DNA of 43,987 nt, taken from positions 1 through 43,987 of the forward strand of contig MKJV01000125.1 in assembly GCA_001942185.1 (NCBI GenBank), written 5' to 3'. Made by a program: the position numbers and the translations under genes. Of this stretch, positions 1-8,587 are shown in pieces. Under the pieces are notes generated by a model. The model ran no database searches. It was not told the origin of the DNA and saw only the letters and a program-made list of their open reading frames with translations. Numbering within the stretch: position 1 is the first letter of the stretch; each line of letters opens with the position of its first letter. This stretch comes from Pseudonocardia sp. CNS-004 (GTDB lineage Bacteria > Actinomycetota > Actinomycetes > Mycobacteriales > Pseudonocardiaceae).

Positions 1-197
1 CGCCTGGGCGCGGCGCTGCTCGTGCTGCTGGTGCTCGCCGTCGGCTTCGCCGTGTACGTCGACAGCACCTCGGCGCCCGTCCCGTCCGCGTCCCGCCCGC
101 CCGCGTCCGCCGCCCGAGGCTGGGGGCGCGCCTGGGCGCGGCGCTGCTCGTGCTGCTGGTGCTCGCCGTCGGCTTCGCCGTGTACGTCGACAGCACC
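1..197. repeat. Out-of-frame tandem duplication of the LCP membrane-segment coding DNA
   Basis: Bases 1-69 are identical to 129-197, an offset of 128 bp, which is not a multiple of three. The second copy is in frame with the LCP core; the first is not. It could be a real duplication or an assembly artefact at a contig start. Confidence 0.8.
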
Positions 198-1039
198 CTC
201 GCCAGGGTGTCGGCGCTCCCTTCCGACAGCGAGGCGTCCTCGGCAGGCACCAACTGGCTGATCGTCGGCTCCGACAGCAGGGCGAACCTCACCCCGGAGC
301 AGCGGGCGGAGTACGCCACCGCGACCCGGAGTCCGAGCTCACCGACACGATCATGCTGCTGCACACCGGCAGCGGGCCCACCACCCTGGTCAGCCTCCCG
401 CGCGACTCGATGGTCGACATCCCCGGCCACGGCCGCCACAAGATCAACTCAGCGTACGGCCGCGGTGGCGGCGCCGACGGCGGCGGGCCGGAGCTGCTCG
501 TCAGCACGGTCGAGAACGCCACCGGCCTGCGCATCGACCACTACATCGAGATCGGGTTCCTCGGCATCGTCTCCGTCGTCGACGCCGTGGGCGGTGTGGA
601 GATGTGCGTTCCGGAGGCGATCGAGGACCCGAAGGCCGCGCTCGACATCGAGGAGGGTTGCCAGACCCTCGACGAGGCCACCGCTCTGGGCTACGTGCGC
701 ACCCGCGCCACCGCGTCGTCCGACTTCGGGCGCGTGGAGCGCCAGCGCGCCTTCATCTCCGCGCTGCTGGACAAGGCCACGAGCCCGGGCACGCTGTTCA
801 ACCCGTTCCGGATCGTGCCGCTGGCCACGGGCCTGTCCAGCTCGATCGCGGTGGACGACGGCACGCACGTGTGGCACCTCGCCCAGCTGGGCCTGGCGAT
901 GCGGGGGCTCTCCGACGGCATCTCCACCACCGTCCCGGTCCGCGACGGCGTGGTGAACTGGGACAAGAACCGGGCCACGGCCCTGTTCGACGCGCTGGGT
1001 GCCGACGAGAGGCCCCCGGAGAACGCGCTGGGCCCCTGA
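1..1039 (+). CDS. LytR-CpsA-Psr (LCP) family protein, 5'-truncated, one frameshift
   Basis: LCP proteins are membrane-anchored enzymes that transfer lipid-linked glycopolymers (arabinogalactan or teichoic acid-like) to peptidoglycan. A membrane segment (LVLLVLAVGFAVYV) is followed by the LCP core: GSDSR, then LPRDSMVDIPGHGRHKINSAY-type residues with the conserved Arg pair, then the HYIEIGFLG and GYVRTR regions. The reading frame changes by one missing base near 322-325, between YATAT and DPESELTDTIM; both halves are clearly one protein. The N-terminus lies before the window, and a 69-bp duplicated segment at the window edge confuses it. It converges on ku across a hairpin. Family assignment is firm; the polymer transferred is unknown. 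Confidence 0.85.
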   Translation, partial: AWARRCSCCWCSPSASPCTSTAPRRPSRPRPARPRPPPEAGGAPGRGAARAAGARRRLRRVRRQHPRQGVGAPFRQRGVLGRHQLADRRLRQQGEPHPGAAGGVRHRDPESELTDTIMLLHTGSGPTTLVSLPRDSMVDIPGHGRHKINSAYGRGGGADGGGPELLVSTVENATGLRIDHYIEIGFLGIVSVVDAVGGVEMCVPEAIEDPKAALDIEEGCQTLDEATALGYVRTRATASSDFGRVERQRAFISALLDKATSPGTLFNPFRIVPLATGLSSSIAVDDGTHVWHLAQLGLAMRGLSDGISTTVPVRDGVVNWDKNRATALFDALGADERPPENALGP

Positions 1040-1044
1040 CCCAT

Positions 1045-1096
1045 TGCACGAACGGCACGCTCGTACCGCTCTATCGGACGAGCGTGCGTTCGTGCA
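1045..1096. terminator. Bidirectional terminator between LCP gene and ku
   Basis: Arms at 1045-1064 and 1078-1096 form a stem of about 19 bp with a single bulged G and a 13-nt loop. The hairpin sits exactly between two convergent genes. Confidence 0.75.
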
Positions 1097-1108
1097 GCCG
1101 TTGGGGCC

Positions 1109-2008
1109 TCAGGCCGGCTTGCGGCGTTTGCGGGGGGCTTCCTCCTCGTCCTTCTTGCGGGACGACGACTTCCGGGCCGGCTTCTTCTCCTCCGGCTCCG
1201 CGGGTTCCTCGGCGGGTTTTCCGGTCGCGGCGCGAGCCGCCTCCACGCTCGCCTGCAGGGCGCTGAGCAGGTCGGTCATGCTGTCCGGGCCCTCGTCGCG
1301 CTTCTCGGCCACCGGGGCGGGACGGGTCTCGCCGGTGGTGCGCTTGCGCTCGATCAGCTCGACGACCGCGTCGCGGTACTCGTCGTGGAACTGCGTGGGG
1401 TCGAAGTCGGCGCCGAGGCTCTCCACGAGCGACGCCGCCATCGTCAGCTCCTGGGGGCGCAGCTCCACCTCGGCGTCGAGCACGTCGAACTCGGGTTCGC
1501 GCACCTCGTCGGGCCACAGCATCGTCTGGAGCACGATCGCCTTATCACGCACGCGCAGCAGCGCGATGCTCTCCCGCTGCCGCAACGCGACCTTGACGAC
1601 GGCCATCCGGTCGGTCTGCACGAGCGCCTCGCGCAGCAGCGCGTACGGCTTGGCCGCCTTGGCGTCCGGCTCGAGGTAGTAGCTCTTCTCGAACAACAGG
1701 GGGTCGATCTGGTCGGCCGGGACGAACTCGACCACGTCGATCTCGTGGCCGGACTTCGTGGGCAGCGAGTCGATGTCCTCCTCGTCGAGGGTGATCAGTT
1801 CGCCGTCCTCGGTCTCGTAGCCCTTGACGATGTCGGCGTACTCCACCTCCTCGCCGTCGATCGAGCAGGTGCGCTTGTACTTGATCCGCCCACCGTCGGC
1901 CGCGTGCACCTGGTGGAACCTGATGTCGTGGTTGGACGTGGCCGAGTACGCCTTCACCGGCACGCTGACCAGCCCGAACGACACCGCGCCGCTCCACATC
2001 GCGCGCAT
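1109..2008 (-). CDS. ku: Ku protein, non-homologous end joining
   Basis: Bacterial Ku binds DNA double-strand ends as a homodimer and recruits the NHEJ ligase. The start MRAMWSGAVSFGLVSVPVK is the family's typical N-terminus, so I chose the ATG at 2008 rather than the longer reading frame; a GGAGGG site lies upstream. The Ku core runs to about residue 255, with motifs such as YKRTCSIDGEEV and the FEKSYYLEPD region. The tail is rich in Lys/Glu/Arg (KKPARKSSSRKK), as in actinobacterial Ku proteins where basic tails add DNA binding. It is divergent from the ATP-dependent ligase at 2062, the usual NHEJ arrangement. About 299 residues, normal length. Confidence 0.96.
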   Translation of the reverse strand: MRAMWSGAVSFGLVSVPVKAYSATSNHDIRFHQVHAADGGRIKYKRTCSIDGEEVEYADIVKGYETEDGELITLDEEDIDSLPTKSGHEIDVVEFVPADQIDPLLFEKSYYLEPDAKAAKPYALLREALVQTDRMAVVKVALRQRESIALLRVRDKAIVLQTMLWPDEVREPEFDVLDAEVELRPQELTMAASLVESLGADFDPTQFHDEYRDAVVELIERKRTTGETRPAPVAEKRDEGPDSMTDLLSALQASVEAARAATGKPAEEPAEPEEKKPARKSSSRKKDEEEAPRKRRKPA

Positions 2009-2061
2009 GCGAGCCCCCGTTCCCTCCGCGTTTCGCGACCCTGAAGTGACAGCATGGCGGC

Positions 2062-2982
2062 GTGCAGCCCATGCTCGCCACCCCCGGCGCACTTCCGAGC
2101 GGCCCGGAGTGGCTGTTCGAGGTCAAGTGGGACGGCATGCGGTTGCTCGCCGACGTCGCAGACGGCCGGGTCCGGCTGTCCAGCCGCAGCGAGCGCGACG
2201 TCACCGCGAACTTCCCCGAGCTGGCCGCGCTCACCGATCTCGTGCCCGACGTGCTGCTCGACGGGGAGGTGGTGCTCCTCGAGGGCGGCGTGCCCAGCTT
2301 CGCCGCGCTCGCCGACCGGATGCACGGGCCGGTGGCGCCGCGGGTGGCGCAGGCCCGGCCCGTCACGTTCATGGTGTTCGACGTGCTGCGGCTCTACGGC
2401 GTGCCGCTCCTGGAACGCCCGTTCGCGGAGCGCCGCGGCACCCTGGAACGCCTGGACCTGTCGTCGATCCCGGTGCTGTCGCTCTCCCCGATCTACACCG
2501 ATGGTGGTGCGCTGCTGGACGCCACGCGGGAGCGGGGGATGGAGGGTGTGGTCGCGAAGCGGCGCGACGCCGGGTACCGGCCCGGTCGCCGCAGCCCCAG
2601 CTGGACGAAGGTCACCCACCGGCACTCGCAGGCCTGCGTCGTGGGTGGGTGGCGCCCGGAGCGCGGCGGGTCGGACCGGGTCGGGGCGCTGCTGCTCGGC
2701 GTGCCGGACGGAGGTGGGCTGCACTACGTCGGCCGCGTGGGTTCCGGGCTGGCGGGCGAGCGCGTGCAGCGGCTCCTGCGCGAGCGGCTCGCCGGAGTGG
2801 ACGTCCGTCCGTTCACCGGCCCGCTGGCACGGGCGGAGGCCGCCGGGGCGCGGTGGTGCGAGCCGCACACGGTCGTCGAGGTGAGCCACTCGGGGTGGAC
2901 CGACGGCGGCAGGCTGTGGCACCCGGTGTTCCGGGGCGTCCGCGACGACCTGGACCCCGCACACGTGGAACGCGAGAGCTGA
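2062..2982 (+). CDS. ATP-dependent DNA ligase (LigD ligase-domain type)
   Basis: This enzyme seals DNA nicks in NHEJ, via a lysine-AMP intermediate. Motif I, EVKWDGMR, contains the nucleotidyl lysine near residue 21; further motifs include the LLDGEVV acidic patch and EGVVAKRRDAGYRPGRRSPSWTK-type motifs IV/V. A C-terminal OB-fold region follows, ending with VEVSHSGWTDGGRLWHPVF. At 306 residues it has only the ligase and OB domains; the polymerase and phosphoesterase domains of a full LigD are absent, so it is a stand-alone LigC/LigD-Lig protein. GTG start at 2062, with 53 bp separating it from divergent ku. Confidence 0.93.
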   Translation: MQPMLATPGALPSGPEWLFEVKWDGMRLLADVADGRVRLSSRSERDVTANFPELAALTDLVPDVLLDGEVVLLEGGVPSFAALADRMHGPVAPRVAQARPVTFMVFDVLRLYGVPLLERPFAERRGTLERLDLSSIPVLSLSPIYTDGGALLDATRERGMEGVVAKRRDAGYRPGRRSPSWTKVTHRHSQACVVGGWRPERGGSDRVGALLLGVPDGGGLHYVGRVGSGLAGERVQRLLRERLAGVDVRPFTGPLARAEAAGARWCEPHTVVEVSHSGWTDGGRLWHPVFRGVRDDLDPAHVERES

Positions 2983-3076
2983 CACCTCCGTCACCCGCGG
3001 CGACCACGGGATCACGTGCAGCGAGCCTGCTCGCCGTAGGTCACGAACCCCGCCTCGCTCGACTACGGTTGCTCCG

Positions 3077-3676
3077 GTGACGACGATGCTGACGTGGCAG
3101 GCCGAGGACGGCCACGGCCTCGAGGGCGTGCGGATGATTCCCGGTCACGGTGGGGGGTTCCGGGCCCTCGGACGGTTGGTGCGCGTCGAGCCCGCCGGTG
3201 GTTTCACCGCCTCCTACCGGCTGGTGGTCGGTGAGGACGGCACGCTGTCGCGGCTGTCGGTCACCAGCGCCACCGCCGAGCGGGAGCGGCATCTCACGAT
3301 CAACCGCACCGACGACGGGATCTGGCTGCTCGACACGGGCAGCGGCGGCGGCTCCTCGCGCGACGACAGCGCCGGCGCCCTCGACGTGGACCTCGCGTAC
3401 AGCCCGCTCTTCAACACCCTGCCGATCCGCAGGCTCGGCCTGCACCGGGAGGCGGCCGAGCACACGTTGCCGATGGTGTACGTGTCGCTGCCCGACCTCG
3501 AGGTGCGCGTGGTCGAGCAGACCTACCGCACCGTGTCGGTGCTCGACGAGGGCAGCGGGCAGGCGGAGATCGGGTTCCGGTGGGGCGACTTCGCCGCCGA
3601 CCTCGTGGTCGACGCGGACGCGGTCGTCACCACCTACCCGGGCCTCGCCCGTCGGTTGGAGCCGGCCACCAGCTGA
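3077..3676 (+). CDS. Putative glycolipid-binding domain protein
   Basis: A 199-residue protein fitting the putative glycolipid-binding family (Pfam Glycolipid_bind). Recognisable family features are the DVDLAYSPLFNTLPIRRL motif at about residues 110-127, the VVYV-like strand preceding a QTYRTVSV segment, and the C-terminal VDADAVVTTYPGLARRLEP signature. The family's structure is a beta-barrel with unproven ligand; the name comes from one crystal structure study. No signal peptide is visible, so it is likely cytosolic. GTG start at 3077. Function in this organism is unknown. Confidence 0.82.
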   Translation: MTTMLTWQAEDGHGLEGVRMIPGHGGGFRALGRLVRVEPAGGFTASYRLVVGEDGTLSRLSVTSATAERERHLTINRTDDGIWLLDTGSGGGSSRDDSAGALDVDLAYSPLFNTLPIRRLGLHREAAEHTLPMVYVSLPDLEVRVVEQTYRTVSVLDEGSGQAEIGFRWGDFAADLVVDADAVVTTYPGLARRLEPATS

Positions 3677-3731
3677 TCTGTCCGGTCGGTGTCCGGTCGG
3701 CGGCCTCGACCTGCCCCGATCGTCGACAAGA

Positions 3732-3956
3732 ATGATCGACATGACGAAGACGTTCTGGGCGGTGACTGCGGCTGCCGTTTCGCTCGGTCTGCTGCTCGCC
3801 GCGGGGCCCGCCTCCGCAGCATCCGCCATGTACGTGGACGGCTACAAGACGAAGCAGGACTGCCAGAAGGCCCGCGAATGGCATCTTTCGCAAGGCCGCA
3901 ATCCAGGCCCCTGCGTGAAGGAGTCGTGGTACGGCAGCTGGGGCTTCTCGTACTGA
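3732..3956 (+). CDS. Small secreted protein, unknown function
   Basis: The product has 74 residues: a short N-terminus, a hydrophobic signal segment (AVTAAAVSLGLLLAAGPASA) with a good AxA cleavage site, and a mature part of about 43 residues with two cysteines (in QDCQKA and GPCVKES) and an aromatic C-terminus (WYGSWGFSY). Two cysteines suggest one disulfide. I do not recognise the family. An alternative start is the ATG at 3741, three codons later. Confidence 0.6.
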   Translation: MIDMTKTFWAVTAAAVSLGLLLAAGPASAASAMYVDGYKTKQDCQKAREWHLSQGRNPGPCVKESWYGSWGFSY

Positions 3957-3987
3957 CCAGCTCGCCCGAGCATGATTGCCTGCGGGA

Positions 3988-4928
3988 TCAGCCTGCCCAG
4001 CCGACCACGGTGTCACCGCGGCGGCCGATCTCCCGCAGGTCGGCGGGCGTGGTGGCCCGCCGCACCCGCACCGGCTGCGGATCCCTCGCCGCGGCCCAGC
4101 GCAGGCGGCCCTCGTGGCCTGCGCGGACCGTAGCCGCCAGCCCTCCGGTCGAGGCGAGCGCGCCGCGCATCGCGCCGAGCCGCCCCAGCGCGTCGTCCAC
4201 CGCGGCGAGCAGCGCGTCGCGGTTGCCCTCGCACATCGCCAGCACGAGCTCCGGGCGGGTGCCTGCCACCCGCGTGCCGTCGGCGAACGACGAGGCAGCC
4301 AGCGCGAGGGGCAGGTCGTCGTCGCCCGCGGCGCCCACGGCCGCGAGCACGGCCGCGAGCAGGTGCGGCAGGTGGGACACGCGCGCCACCGCGAGGTCGT
4401 GCTCGTCGGACGCGGCCGGCACCACCCGGGACCCGCAGGCCCACGCCAGCTCCGCGACGTCCGCCCACACGTCGAGGTCGATGCCGTCGTCGGCGGCCAC
4501 GACCCAGGCAGCGCCCGCGAACAGGTCGGCGCGCCCCACGGACCAGCCCGACTCCGAGGTGCCCGCCATCGGGTGCCCGCCCACGTAGCGGGCGCGGGGT
4601 GCGAGCCGGGACACGGCGTCGGCCACCGCGACCTTGACGCTGACGGCGTCGGTGAGGCGGCAGGTCGGGGCCACCTCGTCGACCCGCCGCAACACACCGG
4701 CGAGCGCGGGCAACGGGACGGCCAGCACGACGAGCGCGTCGGCCTCGGCGGCCCGGCGCAGCGCGGCATCGGTGTCGGTGCCGACGTCGAACCCGTCGGC
4801 GCGCGCCTCCGCGGCGGTGTCCTCCGACGCGAGGTACCCCACACCACCCGCCCGGCCTTGTCCGCGGCCCGCATCAGCGACCCGCCGATCAACCCGGTGC
4901 CGATCACGCACACCGCACGTTCCGTCAC
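3988..4928 (-). CDS. tyrA: Prephenate dehydrogenase, one frameshift
   Basis: TyrA oxidatively decarboxylates prephenate to 4-hydroxyphenylpyruvate in tyrosine synthesis. The first part, from GTG 4928, holds the NAD(P)-binding GTGLIGGSLMRAA glycine motif; the rest holds the dehydrogenase signatures VGGHPMAGTSESGW and HLPHLLA. The two parts are in different frames, joined by the loss of one base in a G run near 4838-4842 (GRVVWG to YLASEDT). The combined length of about 313 residues is normal. No ACT domain is visible at the C-terminus. The next gene upstream on the same strand, an amidase, ends at 4955, so the two may be cotranscribed. Confidence 0.88.
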
Positions 4929-4954
4929 GCCGCGGAACGGTACGCGGTCTGCGC

Positions 4955-6282
4955 TCAGCCGCGGGCGAGCGCCCCCGCCACCCGCAGGACCCCGCGCTCC
5001 TCCAGCCGCACCCCGACCACCTGGACGCCCGTGGGGAGCTCGCCGTCGGCCACCTCGCCGGGCACCGACGCCGCCGGCCAGCCGGTGAGGTTGAACGGCA
5101 GCGTGAGCGCCAGCAGCTGCGGCCGGACCGGAACCTCGGTGCCGTCGACGACGACCTCGGCCGCCCCGATCGGCGTGGCCCGCAGCCGCGTGGTGGGCAG
5201 CAGGAGGACGTCGAGGTGGGCGACGGCCGCGCGCAGGGCGGCCTTGAGGCGCCGCCGCGCGCGCAGGGCGTCGACGTAGGCTCGGGCAGGCTGGTCGGCG
5301 AACGGGAGCAGCCGCTCGCGGGTGATCGGCTGGTAGTCCTCCGGGCGGTCGGCGAGCCACCGCGCGTGGGTGGCGTACGCCTCGGCGCCGACGATCACCG
5401 GGTACGTCGCGGCGAGCTCCTCGATCATCGGGGTGCTCACCTCCTGCAGGTGAGCCCCACGGGCCTGCAGCCGGGCGGCGGCGGCCTCGACGGCCTTGCC
5501 GAGGGCCGGGTCGATCGGGCGCCAGTACTCGTCGGTCAGCAGACCGACCCGCACGCCGTCCACCCCGGGCGACTGGATGCCGCCGCCGGTGCCGTCCGGC
5601 CTGCTCAGCACGTCCCACGCGACGGACGCCGCGTGCACGTCGGGGGCGAGCACGCCGATGTGGTCGAGCGACTCGGAGAGCGGGAACGCCCCCTCCGCCG
5701 GGAGCACCCCGTACGCCGGTTTGAGCCCGACCACCCCGCACAGCGCGGCCGGCGTGCGCACGCTCGCACCGGTGTCGGTGCCCAGCGCGAGGGGCAGGTG
5801 CCCCGCGGCGACGGCCGCGGCGGACCCCGAGGACGACCCGCCGGTGATCCGCGACGGGTCGTGCGGGTTGCGGGCCGGCCCGGTGGCCGCGACGTCACCC
5901 GTGGGGCCGTAGGCGAACTCGTGGGTGTGCAGCTTCCCGACCACCACGGCACCCGCCTCGCGCAACCGGGCGACCACCGGGGCGTCGGCCATGGCGGGCG
6001 GCGCGTCGGCGAGGACGTTCGAGCCGCCCGCGTCGGGAGCCCCGCCACGTCGATCAGGTCCTTCACACCCACCGCGACACCGTGCAGCGGGCCGCGCCAC
6101 TCACCGCGCGCCAGCTCGGCATCCCGCTCGGCCGCAGCGGCGAGCGCGCGTTCGGGGTCCAGGACTATGACGGCGTTGTGCGTGTCGGCGGCGAGGCGGT
6201 CCAGGACGTCCCGGACGTGCTCGGTGGCGGAGAGCTCTCGGGAGCGCAGGGACATGCCGAGTTCGCGGAGATCAGGCAGCAC
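4955..6282 (-). CDS. Amidase signature family hydrolase, one frameshift
   Basis: The amidase signature family hydrolyses amides through a Ser-cisSer-Lys triad. The lysine is in GVKDLIDVAG, the serine-rich loop is GGSSSGSAAAVAAG, and DTGASVRTPAALCGVVGLKP carries the remaining signature. One base appears missing in a G/C run near 6026, between GLPTRA and GSNVLADAP; with it restored the protein is about 442 residues, normal for the family. The GTG start at 6282 has AAGGA upstream and sits 11 bp after the stop of the M20 amidohydrolase gene, so the two are probably one operon. The substrate cannot be told from sequence. Confidence 0.86.
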
Positions 6283-6292
6283 CCCGCCATCC

Positions 6293-7504
6293 TTACAGGC
6301 CGGCGAGCGCGAGTCCGGCGTAGACGGCCACGCCCGCGGCCATCGCCTCCTCGTCGAAGACGACGCGGTTGGAGTGGTTGGGCGGCGCGAGGGCCGGGTC
6401 GACGCCGGGCGGGCAGCCGCCGAGGAACGCGAGTGCGCCGGGCACCTGGGCGAGCACGTACGAGAAGTCCTCGGCGCCCATGATCGGTGCGGACATCGGG
6501 ACCACGCGGTCGCGGCCGAGCACATCACCGGCGAGCGTGTTGACCTGGTCGGTGGCGCCGGTGTCGTTGACCGTGACGGGGTAGCCCACCTCGATCTCCA
6601 CCTCGGCCGTGCACCCGTGGGCGATCGCCGTGTGCTTGCACACCCGGCGGATCTCCTCGTACATGGTGGCGCGGGTGGTCTCGGAGAGGCTGCGGAGCGT
6701 GCCCTCGAGCACGGCGGTCTCCGGGATGACGTTGTTGGTGGTGCCGGCCATGATGTGCGCGATGGTGAGCACCACCGGCTGGTGGGTGTCGATGCGCCGC
6801 GTCACGGCGGTCTGCAGCGCCCCCACCATCGCCGCGGCGGCGGGCACCGGGTCGAGTGCGTCGTGCGGGGCCGAGGCGTGCCCACCGCGGCCGCTGACCG
6901 TGACCCGGACGACGTCGGCGGCGGCCATCAGCGGCCCGGGGCGGGCGTGCACCTCGCCGGACGGCAGGGTCGCCGAGATGTGCAGCGCGAACGCGGCGTC
7001 CGGGCGGCCCGCGGGCCCGGCGCGGTCGAGCAGGCCCTCCTCGATCATGTACCGCGCGCCGTGGAAGCCCTCCTCGCCGGGCTGGAACATGAACACGACC
7101 CGCCCCCTGAGCTCGTCGCGGCGGTCGGCGAGCACGTGGGCCGCCGAGGCGAGCATCGCCACGTGCGTGTCGTGCCCGCAGGCGTGCATGGTGCCCGCCA
7201 CCTCGGAGGCGAACGGGAGCCCGGTGTCCTCCGGCATGGGCAGCGCGTCCATGTCGCCGCGCAGCAGGATCGTGGGGCCGGGCCGGTGGCCCTCCAGCAC
7301 GGCCACCACCGAGCTGACCGACCGCCCGAGGTGCACCTTCACCGGCAGGTCGGCGAGCGCGGCGACCACGGCGTCCCGAGTGCGGGGCAGGTCGAGCCCC
7401 AGCTCCGGATGGCGGTGCAGTGCGCGACGCAGCGTCACCGTACGCGGCTGAACACTGCGTGCGTGGGCGTGCAGTCCGTCGATCGGGGCACCCGGTAGCG
7501 ACAT
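6293..7504 (-). CDS. M20 family amidohydrolase
   Basis: M20D peptidase/amidohydrolases remove acyl groups from amino acids (hippurate or IAA-amino acid hydrolase type). Metal-ligand motifs are visible: RGDMDALPM, the ACGHDTHVAML Cys/His signature and QPGEEGFHGA, and the C-terminal GAEDFSYVL. The dimerisation domain has the SGRGGHASAPH motif. I chose the ATG at 7504 because the longer upstream frame has no family similarity. 403 residues, normal length. Upstream of and likely cotranscribed with the amidase, suggesting joint catabolism of amide substrates. Confidence 0.9.
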   Translation of the reverse strand: MSLPGAPIDGLHAHARSVQPRTVTLRRALHRHPELGLDLPRTRDAVVAALADLPVKVHLGRSVSSVVAVLEGHRPGPTILLRGDMDALPMPEDTGLPFASEVAGTMHACGHDTHVAMLASAAHVLADRRDELRGRVVFMFQPGEEGFHGARYMIEEGLLDRAGPAGRPDAAFALHISATLPSGEVHARPGPLMAAADVVRVTVSGRGGHASAPHDALDPVPAAAAMVGALQTAVTRRIDTHQPVVLTIAHIMAGTTNNVIPETAVLEGTLRSLSETTRATMYEEIRRVCKHTAIAHGCTAEVEIEVGYPVTVNDTGATDQVNTLAGDVLGRDRVVPMSAPIMGAEDFSYVLAQVPGALAFLGGCPPGVDPALAPPNHSNRVVFDEEAMAAGVAVYAGLALAGL

Positions 7505-7596
7505 GTGCACGATCCTGGCATCTCGGGGAGGTGACGGGAGGGCCAACTTCCGGATGTGGTTTGGAGCACAGTCCTCCGGAGGCTTACCGTAGGGGC

Positions 7597-8121
7597 ATGG
7601 CGGTGCAGAGCGTGCAGCGTCCCGCGGACGTGCGGGAGCAGGCCCTGCCCGGATTCGCCGTAGCGGTGATCCGGGAGGACGGTCTGTGGCGTTGCCTGCG
7701 TCTGGCACCCGAGGCGCTCGTCGACCTCGATGCGGCGATCACCGAGCTGCGTGAGCTGCGGTCCACCGGCGCCGTGATCGGCCTGCTCGACGTCGACGAC
7801 GAGTTCTTCGTGCTGCTGCGACCCACCCCGGGCGGGGTCGCGTTGATGCTGTCCGACGCCGTGGCCGCCCTGGACTACGACGTGGCCGCCGACGTGCTCG
7901 ACCTGCTGCGCGTCGAGCTCCCCTCCGAGGAGGACGCGCTCGACGCCCCGCCGTGGCCGGAGGGCGATCTCGCGATCGTCGCCGACCTCGGCCTGCCCGC
8001 CGACGAGCTCGAGGTGCTCGCCGCCGAGGTGGAGCTCTACCCCGACGAGCAGCTGGCCACGATCGGCCGGCGCTGCGGGTTCGCCGCCGCTCTCGCCGAG
8101 GTGGTCAGCGAGCCTCGGTGA
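7597..8121 (+). CDS. tRNA adenosine deaminase-associated protein
   Basis: This 174-residue acidic protein matches the actinobacterial family found immediately upstream of tadA. Features are an N-terminal GFAVAVIREDGLWRC strand, a LLDVDDEFFVLLRP segment, and a C-terminal ELYPDEQLATIGRRCGF region. Its biochemical role is not established; the fixed neighbourhood suggests help with TadA or tRNA recognition. The stop overlaps the GTG of tadA by 4 bp (GTGA), so the two are translationally coupled. The ATG at 7597 is preceded by a GGAGG site about 16 nt upstream and a weaker AGGGG close to the start. Confidence 0.86.
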   Translation: MAVQSVQRPADVREQALPGFAVAVIREDGLWRCLRLAPEALVDLDAAITELRELRSTGAVIGLLDVDDEFFVLLRPTPGGVALMLSDAVAALDYDVAADVLDLLRVELPSEEDALDAPPWPEGDLAIVADLGLPADELEVLAAEVELYPDEQLATIGRRCGFAAALAEVVSEPR

Positions 8122-8587
8122 CGTTGCCACCGCTCGCCTCGGACGAGGCGCTCGTCCGGCGTGCGCTCACGGTGGCCGCCGCCGCCCCCGCCACCGGCGA
8201 CGTGCCGATCGGGGCGGTCGTCGTCGACGCGGCGGGCCGTGAGCTGGCCGCCGCCTGCAACGCGCGCGAGGCGCTCGGCGACCCGACGGCACACGCCGAG
8301 CTGCTCGCCCTGCGCGCCGCCGCCAAGGCCACGGGGGAGTGGCGGCTCGAGGGCTGCACGGTCGCCGTGACCGTCGAGCCGTGCACGATGTGCGCCGGTG
8401 CGTTGGGGCTGGCCAGGGTGGCGCGGGTCGTCTTCGGGGCGTGGGAACCGAAGACGGGTGCCGCGGGCTCCTGTGGGACGTGCTGCGGGACCGGCGGCTC
8501 AACCACCGCCCCGAGGTGCTGGGCGGCGTGCTGGAGGCCGAGTGCGCCGCCCTCATGGAGGCGTTCTTCGCCTCCCACCGCCGTTAG
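8118..8587 (+). CDS. tadA: tRNA adenosine(34) deaminase TadA, one frameshift
   Basis: TadA converts A34 of tRNA-Arg(ACG) to inosine. The zinc-deaminase motifs are both present: AHAEL (His ligand and catalytic Glu) and EPCTMCAGAL (two Cys ligands). The C-terminal part (LWDVLRDRRLNHRPEVLGGV) is in another frame, joined by one missing C near 8471. Full length would be about 156 residues, normal. The gene is essential in most bacteria, so a real disruption is unlikely; this is one of the best arguments that the frameshifts in this window are sequencing errors. Confidence 0.92.
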
